Below, in pieces: positions 8,768 to 17,246 of a stretch of DNA of 64,000 nt. The position numbers were made by a program, and so were the translations under genes. The notes below the pieces were generated by a model. The model saw only the letters and a program-made list of their open reading frames with translations. It did not search any database and was not told the DNA's origin. The stretch covers positions 124,001 to 188,000 of the forward strand of contig NZ_ML660092.1 in assembly GCF_007004655.1 (NCBI RefSeq). Direction: 5' to 3'. Position 1 is the first letter of the stretch. Every line of letters begins with the position of its first letter. The stretch comes from Exilibacterium tricleocarpae (GTDB lineage Bacteria; Pseudomonadota; Gammaproteobacteria; Pseudomonadales; Cellvibrionaceae).

Positions 8768-9369
8768 CAGATGAATACTCAAGTCTTGTCGATAACCCCG
8801 ATGGTGCGACGCCGCTTGATCCCGATGAACTGGCAGGCCTCAAGTTTAAGCACGTATCGACCCGAGGCGAGTTAGACCAGCTTGAACAGGCGGGTATTAC
8901 GGAAGGGTTGAAATGGCTGGCTAAGCAAAAACATCCGGATGTGTTGTCGGAAGCCTTCGTGCTAGAGCTTCATAAACGCTTGTTTGGTAGTGTATGGAAG
9001 TGGGCGGGGACATTCCGGTGCACCGGAAAGAATATCGGTGTTGATCCTGCTCAGGTCGCCATTCAGCTGCGGCAATTGTTAGACGATGCCAAATACTGGG
9101 TTGAACATGGCATCTATCCGCCTAAAGAATTGGCGGCACGGTTTCATCATAAGCTGGTATTTATTCATCCGTTTCCAAACGGGAATGGACGCCATGCGCG
9201 AATAATGGCGGATGCTGTGTTGACAAAACTGTTAAATGAGCCAGCCATTGACTGGGCAGGTGGTTACAGACTGAAAGCCATGAATGAGAGGCGCAGTCAG
9301 TATATTGCAGCGCTTAGAGCGGCTGACAGGCACGACTTCAGTGCCTTACTGGCGTTCGTCGGCGCTTGA
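8764..9369 (+). CDS. Mobile mystery protein B (Fic-domain, toxin-like)
   Basis: 201 residues. The Fic active-site loop is HPFPNGNGRHAR at 135-146, preceded by the substrate-binding flap region around residues 80-100. The canonical Fic motif is HxFx(D/E)GNGRxxR. Here the acidic residue, which binds the Mg ion in AMP-transferring Fic enzymes, is Asn139. The histidine (135) and the GNGR anion hole are intact. Fic proteins modify hydroxyl groups of target proteins with AMP or other phosphate-containing groups; the target is unknown here. An EQAGITEG segment (41-48) is weakly similar to Fic inhibitory helices but lacks the Ser/Thr. It forms a two-gene unit with protein A. Confidence 0.88.
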   Translation: MTDEYSSLVDNPDGATPLDPDELAGLKFKHVSTRGELDQLEQAGITEGLKWLAKQKHPDVLSEAFVLELHKRLFGSVWKWAGTFRCTGKNIGVDPAQVAIQLRQLLDDAKYWVEHGIYPPKELAARFHHKLVFIHPFPNGNGRHARIMADAVLTKLLNEPAIDWAGGYRLKAMNERRSQYIAALRAADRHDFSALLAFVGA

Positions 9370-9402
9370 AAAAAGGATATCAAAGTACTGGATACCGAGG
9401 TT

Positions 9403-9425
9403 CACTTTTTAACGAACAAAAAGTG
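9403..9425 (+). terminator. Hairpin after the mobile mystery operon
   Basis: CACTTTTT (9403-9410) pairs with AAAAAGTG (9418-9425) around a 7-base loop, followed by GTTTTGT. An 8-bp A/T-rich stem with a weak T-tract 33 bases after the B-gene stop is a plausible terminator, and it also insulates prfC. Confidence 0.5.
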
Positions 9426-9473
9426 GTTTTGTAAACGAGTATAAAATTAGGTGCAAATAAGGGTTTTTAATGT

Positions 9474-11057
9474 ATGAGTGGTAGCAATTTTGTTAATGAA
9501 ATCAATAAGCGACGCACTTTCGCTATCATCTCACACCCCGATGCCGGCAAGACCACGATTACCGAGAAGCTGCTGCTATTTGGCAACGCCATTCAATTGG
9601 CCGGTTCCGTCAAGGGCAAACGCGGTCCCCATGCCAAGTCGGACTGGATGACCATGGAACAGGAGCGCGGTATTTCAGTGACCTCCTCGGTGATGCAGTT
9701 TCCGTATCAGGAACGCACTGTCAACCTGCTGGACACACCCGGGCACGAGGACTTTTCGGAAGACACCTACCGCACCCTGACGGCGGTGGATTCGGTGTTG
9801 ATGGTGATTGACGGCGCCAAGGGTGTGGAGGATCGCACCATTAAGCTGATGGAGGTGTGCCGCCTGCGCGATACGCCCATACTGACGTTTATCAATAAGA
9901 TGGACCGGGATATCCGCGACCCCATCGAAGTCATGGACGAAGTTGAGGATGTGCTGAAGATTGCCGCGGCGCCGATCAACTGGCCGCTGGGCATGGGCAA
10001 GGAGTTCAAGGGTGTTTACAACCTTTACACGGATACCTTACACATTTACCAGTCGGGTATGGGGCACACACTGCCCGAGGATATTCGCATCGAGGGTCTT
10101 CACAGTGATGCCGCCTCTGAGCTGCTGGGCGCTTATGCGGATGATATTCGCGAGGAGATTGAACTGGTGCGAGGCGCCACCCACACGTTTGATCTGGACG
10201 AGTACCTGGCCGGGCGCCTGACGCCGGTATTTTTCGGCACCGCGCTGGGTAACTTTGGGGTCAGGGAGATGCTCGACGGTTTTGTTAAGTGGGCCCCGCC
10301 ACCGCAGGACCGCGAGGCCCGCCAGCGCCAGGTGCTGGCGGGCGAGGAAAAGTTCAGCGGTTTTGTCTTCAAAATACAGGCGAATATGGACCCGAAACAC
10401 CGCGACCGCGTGGCCTTTATGCGGCTGTGTTCGGGCCGCTACACCCGGGGCATGAAAATGCGTCATGTGCGCATCGGCAAGGATGTCAAAATCGCCGACG
10501 CGGTAACGTTTCTCGCCGGTGACCGCAGCGCGGTCGAAGAAGCCATTTCCGGCGATATCATCGGACTGCACAACCACGGCACCATCCAGATTGGCGATAC
10601 TTTCAGCGAGGGCGAAGAGCTGAAGTTCACGGGCATTCCACACTTTGCGCCGGAACTGTTTCGCCGTATCCGTCTCAAGGATCCGCTCAAGACCAAGCAG
10701 TTGCAGAAGGGGTTGCAACAGCTGTCGGAGGAGGGGTCGACGCAGGTGTTCTTTCCGCTGCACAGCAACGATATCGTGGTGGGCGCGGTGGGGGTGTTAC
10801 AGTTTGAAGTCGTTGCCTACCGCCTGCGCGATGAATACAAAGTAGAGGCCATCTACGAGAATGTGAACGTCAATACGGCCCGTTGGGTGGACTGCGCCGA
10901 TGAAAAAAAGCTCGAGGAGTTCAAACGCAAGTGCGGCGATAATCTCGCGCTCGACGGCGGTGGCCATTTGACTTACCTGGCGCCAACGCGGGTGAATTTG
11001 TCGCTAACCCAGGAGCGCTACCCGGATGTCGAATTCAGAGCCACGCGGGAACACTGA
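9474..11057 (+). CDS. prfC: Peptide chain release factor 3 (RF3)
   Basis: A 527-residue translational GTPase that recycles release factors RF1/RF2 from the ribosome after peptide release. The GTPase domain shows P-loop SHPDAGKTT, the switch region [32 protein letters not shown], and the base-recognition motif NKMDRD. Domains II and III follow with the usual RF3 length. The ATG at 9474 begins [20 protein letters not shown], the normal RF3 N-terminus. Composition returns to the genome norm after the AT-rich cassette. The end overlaps the next gene. Confidence 0.97.
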   Translation: MSGSNFVNEINKRRTFAIISHPDAGKTTITEKLLLFGNAIQLAGSVKGKRGPHAKSDWMTMEQERGISVTSSVMQFPYQERTVNLLDTPGHEDFSEDTYRTLTAVDSVLMVIDGAKGVEDRTIKLMEVCRLRDTPILTFINKMDRDIRDPIEVMDEVEDVLKIAAAPINWPLGMGKEFKGVYNLYTDTLHIYQSGMGHTLPEDIRIEGLHSDAASELLGAYADDIREEIELVRGATHTFDLDEYLAGRLTPVFFGTALGNFGVREMLDGFVKWAPPPQDREARQRQVLAGEEKFSGFVFKIQANMDPKHRDRVAFMRLCSGRYTRGMKMRHVRIGKDVKIADAVTFLAGDRSAVEEAISGDIIGLHNHGTIQIGDTFSEGEELKFTGIPHFAPELFRRIRLKDPLKTKQLQKGLQQLSEEGSTQVFFPLHSNDIVVGAVGVLQFEVVAYRLRDEYKVEAIYENVNVNTARWVDCADEKKLEEFKRKCGDNLALDGGGHLTYLAPTRVNLSLTQERYPDVEFRATREH

Positions 11058-11661
11058 GACGACACCGGTCAGACTCGAGGCGCTGGCCCGACCCGGGCAT
11101 ATGCCGCGCCTCGGTAACCGTTTTACCCGCTGGATCGGCTGCCGTGTTTTCGGCCTCTTGGGTTGGCGGGTGGCCGGCACCATTCCCGACCGTTCCCAGT
11201 TGGTGGTGGCGGCCGGGCCGCACACCTCCAACTGGGATTTTATTCTCGCGGTATCGGCGATTCTGGGGCTCGGTGTCAGACTGTCTTTTTTGATGAAGCA
11301 GGAGGCATTTTTCTGGCCGTTCAAAGGGTTGTTTCAATGGTTCGGCGGCATTCCCACCGACCGCGGGTCCCCTCACCGCATGGTCGCCAAAGTGGCCGGT
11401 TGGTACCGCGATCACCCGCAGTTATGGGTGGGCATGACGCCGGAGGGTACCCGCAGCAAAGTGCAGAGCTGGAAAACGGGTTTTGTGCGCATTGCCCATG
11501 CTGCCGGGGTGCCGGTGCTGTTGGTGGCGCTGGATTACCCCTCCCGGACTTTGCACCTGTGCCAACTGATAACCACCAGTGGTCACCATGAACGGGATGC
11601 TGCGCATTGCAGAGCGCTGATTGACCGACACTTTATCGGGCGGCATCCCGAGAAGCAGTAG
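11026..11661 (+). CDS. Lysophospholipid acyltransferase family protein (PlsC-like)
   Basis: 211 residues from the ATG at 11026, which overlaps prfC by 32 bases and has AGGAG 10 bases upstream. An internal ATG at 11101 (MPRLGNRF) would give 187 residues and matches where related short proteins usually begin, so the start is uncertain. The acyltransferase HX4D motif is HTSNWD in [12 protein letters not shown] second motif is GGIPTDRGS, and a third is [11 protein letters not shown] (the EGTR block). Relatives transfer acyl chains to lysophospholipids or other hydroxyl compounds at the inner membrane. The overlap suggests co-transcription with prfC, although no functional link is evident. Confidence 0.85.
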   Translation: MSNSEPRGNTETTPVRLEALARPGHMPRLGNRFTRWIGCRVFGLLGWRVAGTIPDRSQLVVAAGPHTSNWDFILAVSAILGLGVRLSFLMKQEAFFWPFKGLFQWFGGIPTDRGSPHRMVAKVAGWYRDHPQLWVGMTPEGTRSKVQSWKTGFVRIAHAAGVPVLLVALDYPSRTLHLCQLITTSGHHERDAAHCRALIDRHFIGRHPEKQ

Positions 11662-11747
11662 CAGGCGTTGCGTTATACCCTGTACTCGCTGCACCCAACT
11701 CTCTACACTGTACCCAGGCTTCGATACACACACGGGTGAGGCTCGAC

Positions 11748-12188
11748 ATGTATCCGCGGATTACCCACATCGCCCTGCATGTGGAAGACCTGGACGCTTG
11801 TGTCGCGTTTTACCGCGACTACTGCGCTATGTCGGTTGTTCATGAACGCAGCAGCGGGCGCAAGCGCATTGCCTGGCTGGCGGAGTCGGGGCGCGAAACC
11901 GACTTTGTTTTTGTCATGATGAGCGGCGGCCGGACACTGGAGCTGCCGGCGCAAGACTACCGCCACTTCGGCTTTGCACTGGAGAGTCGGGCGGCTGTGG
12001 ATGCAGTGGCTGAGCGGGCCCGCCAGGACGGCTGTCTGATCTGGGAGCCGCGCGATGAACCCTATCCCGTCGGTTACTATTGCGGGCTGCGCGATCCCGG
12101 CGGCAATCAGGTCGAGTTCAGTTATGGCCAGCCGTTGGGACCCGGTGCGCAGGGGGTTATGCCGGGGCCCGCAAGCGAAGCTCGCTAG
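11748..12188 (+). CDS. VOC-superfamily (glyoxalase/dioxygenase-like) protein
   Basis: 146 residues from the ATG at 11748 (an upstream in-frame GTG at 11736 is possible; GAGG lies 7 bases before the ATG). Paired beta-alpha-beta-beta-beta modules are visible: ITHIALHVEDLDACVAFYRD at the start and the closing GLRDPGGNQVEFSY segment. Metal-ligand positions are His8-like (THIAL) and Glu in QVEF. Such proteins include lactoylglutathione lyase, bleomycin-resistance proteins and extradiol dioxygenases; the reaction here cannot be specified. It appears to be a single-gene unit. Confidence 0.82.
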   Translation: MYPRITHIALHVEDLDACVAFYRDYCAMSVVHERSSGRKRIAWLAESGRETDFVFVMMSGGRTLELPAQDYRHFGFALESRAAVDAVAERARQDGCLIWEPRDEPYPVGYYCGLRDPGGNQVEFSYGQPLGPGAQGVMPGPASEAR

Positions 12189-12309
12189 CCCTCTAACTCT
12201 ACGAGGCAATAGCCGGCCTGCCTTTTTGGATTACCAGCAGTTGGCTGCGGATGTCGCCGGCCGGTGCGGGTCTTTAAATTGTAACATTAGTGACATAGAA
12301 CCGGCCTGG

Positions 12310-12325
12310 TGTGAACTGCTTCACA
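12310..12325. promoter_or_regulatory. Perfect CRP/Vfr-consensus site in a convergent spacer
   Basis: TGTGAACTGCTTCACA fits TGTGA-N6-TCACA exactly. It lies 120 bases after the VOC stop and 90 bases beyond the 3' end of the oppositely oriented barrel gene, so it is upstream of no annotated gene. It may be fortuitous or control an unrecognised small transcript. Confidence 0.4.
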
Positions 12326-12414
12326 TATTTTTACAGGTGGATTGCGGTGGGTGTTACAGAGGGCTTGATGTAAAAATAAAACGCCGGATTCATTCAATGC
12401 AATAATTGCCGGGC

Positions 12415-13152
12415 CTAGTAGTGATAAGTAACACTCACACCGACAATATCCACATCCTCCTCCACATTGATATCATCGCTGCCGACGTCGAAATAGCGCT
12501 CCCACTGGAAGCCGATACTCCAGTCTGCCAGCGGCCGGTAGTCGAAGCCGAGCCCGGCGCTGAATTCTATATCGTTGACCGTTTCGGTGAAGGTATCCCT
12601 GATGGTGGTAGCGGGGAATTCGTCGCCTTCCAGGATAAATGCCGGGATACGCGTGACGGAGCGGGTTTTAGCCTGGTAGTTGGTAAACAGTAACCCGGCG
12701 CGGGCGTTCAGGGAAAACCCTTTGAACAGCGGCAACAGGGCGATCCCGGTGAGGCTGAGACCCTGGGGGTTTAGCTCGGTATCGAGGTCGGATTCAACGT
12801 CGATGATGATCTGGTCCTCGGCGGTGACAATGGGTACATCAATCAGGTTGCTGGTGCCCACGCGGTTAAACTTGCCCAGATCGATAAACGCGGCTTCGAC
12901 GGCAAAGTGTTTGTGTAACTGGTAACCGCCAAACAGCTTCCAGCCGTTATCGGAAGTATCCGCCACGGTATTGAGTGTCTGGGTACCACCGCCGGAAAAA
13001 GGCCCGCTGAGATTTTGATCCGGCACCTCGTGGTCGGAATTGAGCAGGCCGGCACCGAAATACCAATGGGTGATAATTTGTGCGTGATTCGGTAGGCTGA
13101 GGACGCCGGCGGCAAGGGCGGTTATCAGGGCAGTAATGCGGGTGTTTGTCAT
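12415..13152 (-). CDS. Outer-membrane beta-barrel protein (OmpA-like / porin-like small barrel)
   Basis: 245 residues from the ATG at 13152 (AGGAAAA just upstream), which gives a signal peptide ending PNHAQ. An earlier ATG-equivalent at 13197 would add a charged, non-signal extension. The mature chain alternates polar and hydrophobic residues in strand-length blocks (for example HWYFGAGLL, GWKLFGGYQL, FSLNARAGLLF, WSIGFQWERYF) and ends in the aromatic TYHY typical of barrels recognised by BamA. This matches eight-stranded OmpA-like transmembrane domains with no C-terminal peptidoglycan-binding domain. Function is unknown. It stands alone and converges with the VOC gene. Confidence 0.8.
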   Translation of the reverse strand: MTNTRITALITALAAGVLSLPNHAQIITHWYFGAGLLNSDHEVPDQNLSGPFSGGGTQTLNTVADTSDNGWKLFGGYQLHKHFAVEAAFIDLGKFNRVGTSNLIDVPIVTAEDQIIIDVESDLDTELNPQGLSLTGIALLPLFKGFSLNARAGLLFTNYQAKTRSVTRIPAFILEGDEFPATTIRDTFTETVNDIEFSAGLGFDYRPLADWSIGFQWERYFDVGSDDINVEEDVDIVGVSVTYHY

Positions 13153-13341
13153 CGTGGTTTTCCTGTCGGGCTCGAGCCTGCGGATAGCTACAGTCATCGC
13201 GAGCGCCCACTGTAGCGGTGTGGAATAATAGATGTCAAACCGGGTGATAAGTTCGATACCCGCGGTGTGCCGCAGGGCGCCGCGGGCGGGGGATCACCGG
13301 CTTGGCGAAAAAATAAGCTTATCGTGTAAATGGGGACAAAC

Positions 13342-14430
13342 ATGTCGACTGAACTTTCACCCATGGCCCGCTTTTTACTGTTGGCGGCGGCGTTTATTAT
13401 CGTGGTTGCCGGAATGCGCGCTGCGGCGGCCATTCTGGAGCCGTTTTTACTGTCTCTGTTTATTGCCGTGATCTGCTCACCGTATCTGGCTGCGCTCAAT
13501 CGTCGCGGGGTGCCCAACGGGATTTCCATTCTGATTATTATGGGGATCATTGTTCTGGTGGGGTTGGTTATCGGCGCGGTGGTGGGTTCATCGATACAGA
13601 GTTTTCGCGGTGATATCCCCCAGTACCAGGCGCGCCTGCAGGGCATGACCACCGAGGTATTGGCCCGCTTGAATCAATTCGGCCTGGCCATTGATCCCTC
13701 GCAGTGGCGTGAGAGTTTTAACCCCAGCGCAGCCCTGGCCCTGGCCGGAAATACCCTGAGTTCGTTCGGTAATGTGATGGCTAATGCGTTTTTAATTTTG
13801 CTGACGGTGATTTTCATTCTCGCCGAGGAAGTGGGGGTCACCGATAAGATACGCTACGCCAACGCCGATCCGGATAAGGCGCTGGCGGCGATCGAGCGGT
13901 TTAGCAAAAGTGTTAACCAGTATATGGCAATCAAGATGGTGTTGAGTCTGCTCACCGGTGTGTTGGCCATGACCTGGTTGATGGTGCTGGGGGTGGATTA
14001 CCCCGTGCTGTGGGGGCTGTTGGCATTTCTGCTCAATTTTGTACCGACGCTCGGTTCGATTCTGGCGGCGATTCCGGCGGTGTTGCTGGCGCTGGTGCAA
14101 TTGGGGTCGGGGTCGGCGCTGCTGGCGGCACTCGGGTACCTGGTGATCAATGTGGGGGTTGGCAATATCTTGGAGCCGCGGCTGATGGGCAGGGGGCTGA
14201 ATCTGTCGGCGCTGGTGGTATTTTTGTCGCTGGTCTTTTGGGGGTGGGTGCTGGGGCCGGTCGGTATGTTGCTGTCGGTGCCGCTGACCATGACTGTGAA
14301 AATTGCCCTCGAAAGTGTTGACGATACGCGCTGGCTGGGGGTGATGCTGGGTTCCGGCAAAGGTTTACAGCTACCGGCGGTAGCCCGGGAAGATAACGTC
14401 GCGGATCGGGACACGGGCGCTGGTCGGTAA
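13342..14430 (+). CDS. AI-2E family transporter (PerM/TqsA-like)
   Basis: 362 residues from the ATG at 13342, with GGGGA five bases upstream (an ATG at 13330 is also in frame). It has the usual arrangement: two N-terminal membrane segments, a soluble stretch (IQSFRGDIPQYQARLQGM), then a cluster of C-terminal helices with LNFVPTLGSILAAIPAVLLA and the N-x-LEPRLMGRGLNLS motif. The family exports or imports small molecules; members include the autoinducer-2 exporter TqsA and sodium/proton antiporters, so substrate is open. The last residues (ADRDTGAGR) are encoded by the first unit of the 35-bp tandem array, whose expansion has therefore reached into this gene's 3' end. Confidence 0.85.
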   Translation: MSTELSPMARFLLLAAAFIIVVAGMRAAAAILEPFLLSLFIAVICSPYLAALNRRGVPNGISILIIMGIIVLVGLVIGAVVGSSIQSFRGDIPQYQARLQGMTTEVLARLNQFGLAIDPSQWRESFNPSAALALAGNTLSSFGNVMANAFLILLTVIFILAEEVGVTDKIRYANADPDKALAAIERFSKSVNQYMAIKMVLSLLTGVLAMTWLMVLGVDYPVLWGLLAFLLNFVPTLGSILAAIPAVLLALVQLGSGSALLAALGYLVINVGVGNILEPRLMGRGLNLSALVVFLSLVFWGWVLGPVGMLLSVPLTMTVKIALESVDDTRWLGVMLGSGKGLQLPAVAREDNVADRDTGAGR

Positions 14431-14680
14431 GCATCGCGGATCGGGAAGCGGGCGCTGGTCAGTAAGCGTTGCGGATCGGGAAACGGGCGCTGGTCGGTAA
14501 GTGTCGCGGATCGGGAAACGAGCGCCGGTCAGTAAGCGTCGCGGATCGGGAAACGGGCGCTGGTCGGTAAGTGTCGCGGATCGGTAAACGGGCGCTGGTC
14601 AGTAAGCGTCGCGGATCGGGACACGGGCGCTGGTCGGTAAGCATCGCGGATCGGGAAGCGGGCGCTGGTCAGTAAGCATC
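14401..14680. repeat. 35-bp tandem repeat x8 spanning the 3' ends of two convergent genes
   Basis: Eight units of exactly 35 bases begin at 14401, 14436, 14471, 14506, 14541, 14576, 14611 and 14646, each opening with GCGGATCGGG (one unit has GCGGATCGGT). Odd units contain GGTCGGTAAG and even units GGTCAGTAAG, so the real period is a 70-base dimer; units 1-2 and 7-8 are nearly identical. The transporter's TAA stop lies in unit 1 and the sthA stop (TCA on the plus strand) lies in unit 8. There are no unique spacers, so this is not CRISPR. Predicted peptides from it are not genes. Confidence 0.97.
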
Positions 14681-16087
14681 GCCGCGGGTTACGCGCTGGC
14701 CGATAACCGCCAGCGCGGCCACCCGGTAAGCCTCGGCGAGGGTCGGGAAATTAAAGATGCTCTCGACGAAGATATCCACTCTGGCATCGGACAGCATGGC
14801 CATCTGGCCGATATGAATCAACTCGGTGGCGCCTTCGCCGACGATCATGACCCCGAGGATCTGTTCGCCGCGGGGGTCGCAGACAATCTTCAGCATGCCG
14901 TCCTGCACTCCGGAAATCTGACCCCTGGCAATTTCCTCGAAGTAGGCGCGACCGACCAGCACAGATCCGTGTTGCTCTCGAGCCTGGTGTTCACTCAAGC
15001 CGACAGCGGACAGCTCCGGGATACCGTAGATGCCCGAGGGAATGGTCTGGCTCATGGCACCGGTGCTGATATCGAGCAGATTACAACTGGCGCGGCGTCC
15101 CTGTTCCATGGAGGCTGAGGCCAGCGATGGCGGGCCGATGACATCGCCCGCCGCATAAATGTTATCGACCTCGGTGCGCAGGTCGGCATCGACGCTGATC
15201 AGGCCCCGCTCGTTCAGGCTCAGGCCGGCCTGTTCTATGTTCAGGTGGTTGACATTGGCGATGCGCCCGGCGGCGCACAGCAGTTTCTCCGCCCGGTAGA
15301 CGCTGCCGTCGGCGCACTCGATGACGACGCTGGCCAGTCCGTCCCAGTAAACCCGGGTGACTTGCGTGTCGCCTTTCCAGGTACCGCCCATGGTCTCGAA
15401 AGCATGGATGAAGGTGTCGGTGAGATCGGCGTCGAGAAAGCCCAAGGGGCGCGGGTATTTATCGATCATGGTGACCTCGACACCCAGCGCCTGAAAAATG
15501 GAGGCGTACTCACTGGCGATGACCCCGCCGCCGAGCACCACCAGGCTTTTGGGTAGGTACAGCATCGAGAGAATCGAGTCGCTGTCAAAGATATGTTCGT
15601 GATCGACGGGGATATTATCCGGCTTGCGCGGAAAGGAGCCGGTTGCAATGACATAGTAAGCCGCCGTCAGTCGCTCGGTCTCACCCCTGACTTTGGCGAT
15701 TTCAATCGTGTGTTTATCGACAAAGGCGGCACGGCCGTGAATGCGTTCGATATGGTTGCGGGTGATTTGCCGGCGCATGTAGCTGTCGTGCGCTTTCAGG
15801 ACCTCGTCCAGGCGGTTGATCAGCGTCGCCATTTCGATGTCTTCCGCCAGTTCGAAATTCGCCAGTTCGGCGTTCTGGCGCATATGCTTGACCCGCAGCG
15901 CGTTTTCGCGCAACGTCTTCGACGGAATGGTGCCGCGGTGTACACAGGCCCCGCCGAGGTAGCGGTCCAGTTCGATCAGGGCTACCGACTTTCCGGCTTT
16001 GGCTGCCTGAACTGCCGCCTTCTGGCCCGAGGGACCGCTGCCGATGACGATCAGATCGTAGTCAAAAGTACCCGCTTGATCCGTCAC
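14669..16087 (-). CDS. sthA: Soluble pyridine nucleotide transhydrogenase
   Basis: A 472-residue FAD flavoprotein of the disulfide-reductase fold that transfers hydride between NADPH and NAD+, balancing the two pools. The FAD-binding motif is VIGSGPSGQKAA. The region that in lipoamide dehydrogenase holds the redox disulfide reads GGACVHRGTIPSKTL: the first Cys is kept and the second is Thr, as expected for SthA rather than Lpd. The NAD(P) site is VVLGGGVIASEYA, and YAAGDVIGPP is the second FAD motif. Translation starts at a GTG that overlaps the HDOD gene's stop (GTGA). The C-terminal four residues (GDAY) and stop are encoded in the tandem array. Confidence 0.95.
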   Translation of the reverse strand: MTDQAGTFDYDLIVIGSGPSGQKAAVQAAKAGKSVALIELDRYLGGACVHRGTIPSKTLRENALRVKHMRQNAELANFELAEDIEMATLINRLDEVLKAHDSYMRRQITRNHIERIHGRAAFVDKHTIEIAKVRGETERLTAAYYVIATGSFPRKPDNIPVDHEHIFDSDSILSMLYLPKSLVVLGGGVIASEYASIFQALGVEVTMIDKYPRPLGFLDADLTDTFIHAFETMGGTWKGDTQVTRVYWDGLASVVIECADGSVYRAEKLLCAAGRIANVNHLNIEQAGLSLNERGLISVDADLRTEVDNIYAAGDVIGPPSLASASMEQGRRASCNLLDISTGAMSQTIPSGIYGIPELSAVGLSEHQAREQHGSVLVGRAYFEEIARGQISGVQDGMLKIVCDPRGEQILGVMIVGEGATELIHIGQMAMLSDARVDIFVESIFNFPTLAEAYRVAALAVIGQRVTRGDAY

Positions 16088-16947
16088 GGTGCCATGGTCT
16101 CCATGGTGCTGACTATCGCATCGCGTTTTTCCAACAGGGCCTCGACCTGGTCCGGATACAGGTTCACATCGGCAAAGGCCGGGTGCTCGAGCATTTGCGA
16201 CAGCGGTAGGTCCTCGGGTGTGAGCATGTACCAGGCCAGTTGCGCGCCCGCCGACACCATCGCGGTTTGCTCCGCCGCGCCGGGTGCGCTCTGGTAGTCG
16301 TCAAAATGCCGGATGGTTTCGCAGACGGTTTTCGGCATTTCCCATTTCTCCGCCACAGTGGTGCCGACCCGTCGCTGGTAGCGCTCTTCCAACAGCACGG
16401 CATCGTCGGTGCTGAGTGGGGTAGCTTGCCTCTGGCCGATTTCAATGGCCGTATGTAAGACTACCGGTCGCCCTATCGAGTGCAGTAAACCGCACAGGAA
16501 TGTGGCCTCCACATTGCGACGGCAGGCCCGCGCCACTTCTTTGGACCACAGCGCAGTCGCCAGTGCGTGCCTCCAAATCGCGTCTACGTGAGTCTCGAAC
16601 CCCGGGGTGTGGAACATTTTAGTATTGATCGAGGCGGCCATCGCAATATCGCCGATCAGGGTCATGCCCAGGCGCGTGATGGCTTGTTGCAATGACACCA
16701 GGGTGGCATTGGGACTGTAGGCGGCGGAGTTGGCGATACGCATCACATGGCCCGCCAGTGACTGATCGCTCTGGATCAGTTGCGACAGTTGCGAGGCATC
16801 CGAATCGCGATCCTGGGAGAGGGTCACCACCTTGCTGGCCACTTCCGGCAGCAGCGGCACCTCTATGTCCCCAGTATTGACAAGGCTTTGCAGAATCTCG
16901 GCAACACGTTGTCCCGGGGCGGACAGGCTTGGCTCGCTGGCTTTCAT
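16084..16947 (-). CDS. HDOD-domain signalling protein
   Basis: 287 residues. The HDOD domain spans about 25-230: the entry motif VPLLPEVASKVVTLSQDRDS, the LIQSDQSLAGHVMRIANSAAYSP block and FLCGLLHSIGRPV, in which the metal-dependent phosphohydrolase histidine/aspartate pair of true HD proteins is not retained (LLHSIG). HDOD proteins are non-catalytic regulators seen in motility, c-di-GMP and stress circuits. AGGA precedes the ATG. It is coupled to sthA by a four-base overlap, an association whose purpose is unclear. It is divergent from the degenerate receiver gene across a spacer with a strong inverted repeat. Confidence 0.87.
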   Translation of the reverse strand: MKASEPSLSAPGQRVAEILQSLVNTGDIEVPLLPEVASKVVTLSQDRDSDASQLSQLIQSDQSLAGHVMRIANSAAYSPNATLVSLQQAITRLGMTLIGDIAMAASINTKMFHTPGFETHVDAIWRHALATALWSKEVARACRRNVEATFLCGLLHSIGRPVVLHTAIEIGQRQATPLSTDDAVLLEERYQRRVGTTVAEKWEMPKTVCETIRHFDDYQSAPGAAEQTAMVSAGAQLAWYMLTPEDLPLSQMLEHPAFADVNLYPDQVEALLEKRDAIVSTMETMAP

Positions 16948-16997
16948 GCATCAGTCCTTCATAACCTGGGTTTTAGTCCGTGACTATGGCTGGGTCG

Positions 16998-17037
16998 GTT
17001 AACACGATTTGAGTCAGCCAACTCAAATCGTGTTAAC
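16998..17037. repeat. 17-bp perfect inverted repeat between divergent signalling genes
   Basis: GTTAACACGATTTGAGT (16998-17014) and its exact reverse complement (17021-17037) flank the six bases CAGCCA. The stem is A/T-rich and no T-run follows. It lies 50 bases upstream of the HDOD gene and 210 bases upstream of the opposite gene, suiting an operator or cruciform rather than a terminator. Confidence 0.8.
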
Positions 17038-17246
17038 GGGCCCCAGTTAATAGGATAGTGGAAAGCGCAGTGGCAACAAGTGTTAAGCGCCTGATCGCCG
17101 CGGAGTGAGAGAGGACCGCCGCCCCATGCCGTGACCTGCTAAACGGCGCCGCAATACTCATTTGCTGTGGATGCATCGGGGGTTATGGTCTACACCTAGT
17201 GGGTGACCGGTAGTTTATTGTGGGCTACCCACCGGAGCGGGTGTCA

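Noticed and set aside
8213-9425. Prophage or integrative element
   Set aside because: Only two genes and no integrase, structural or replication gene; no flanking attachment repeat was found.
14459-14644. Small repetitive minus-strand frame
   Set aside because: Encoded entirely by the 35-bp array; no start signal.
14401-14680. CRISPR array
   Set aside because: Units are contiguous 35-bp tandem repeats with no unique spacers and no cas genes nearby.
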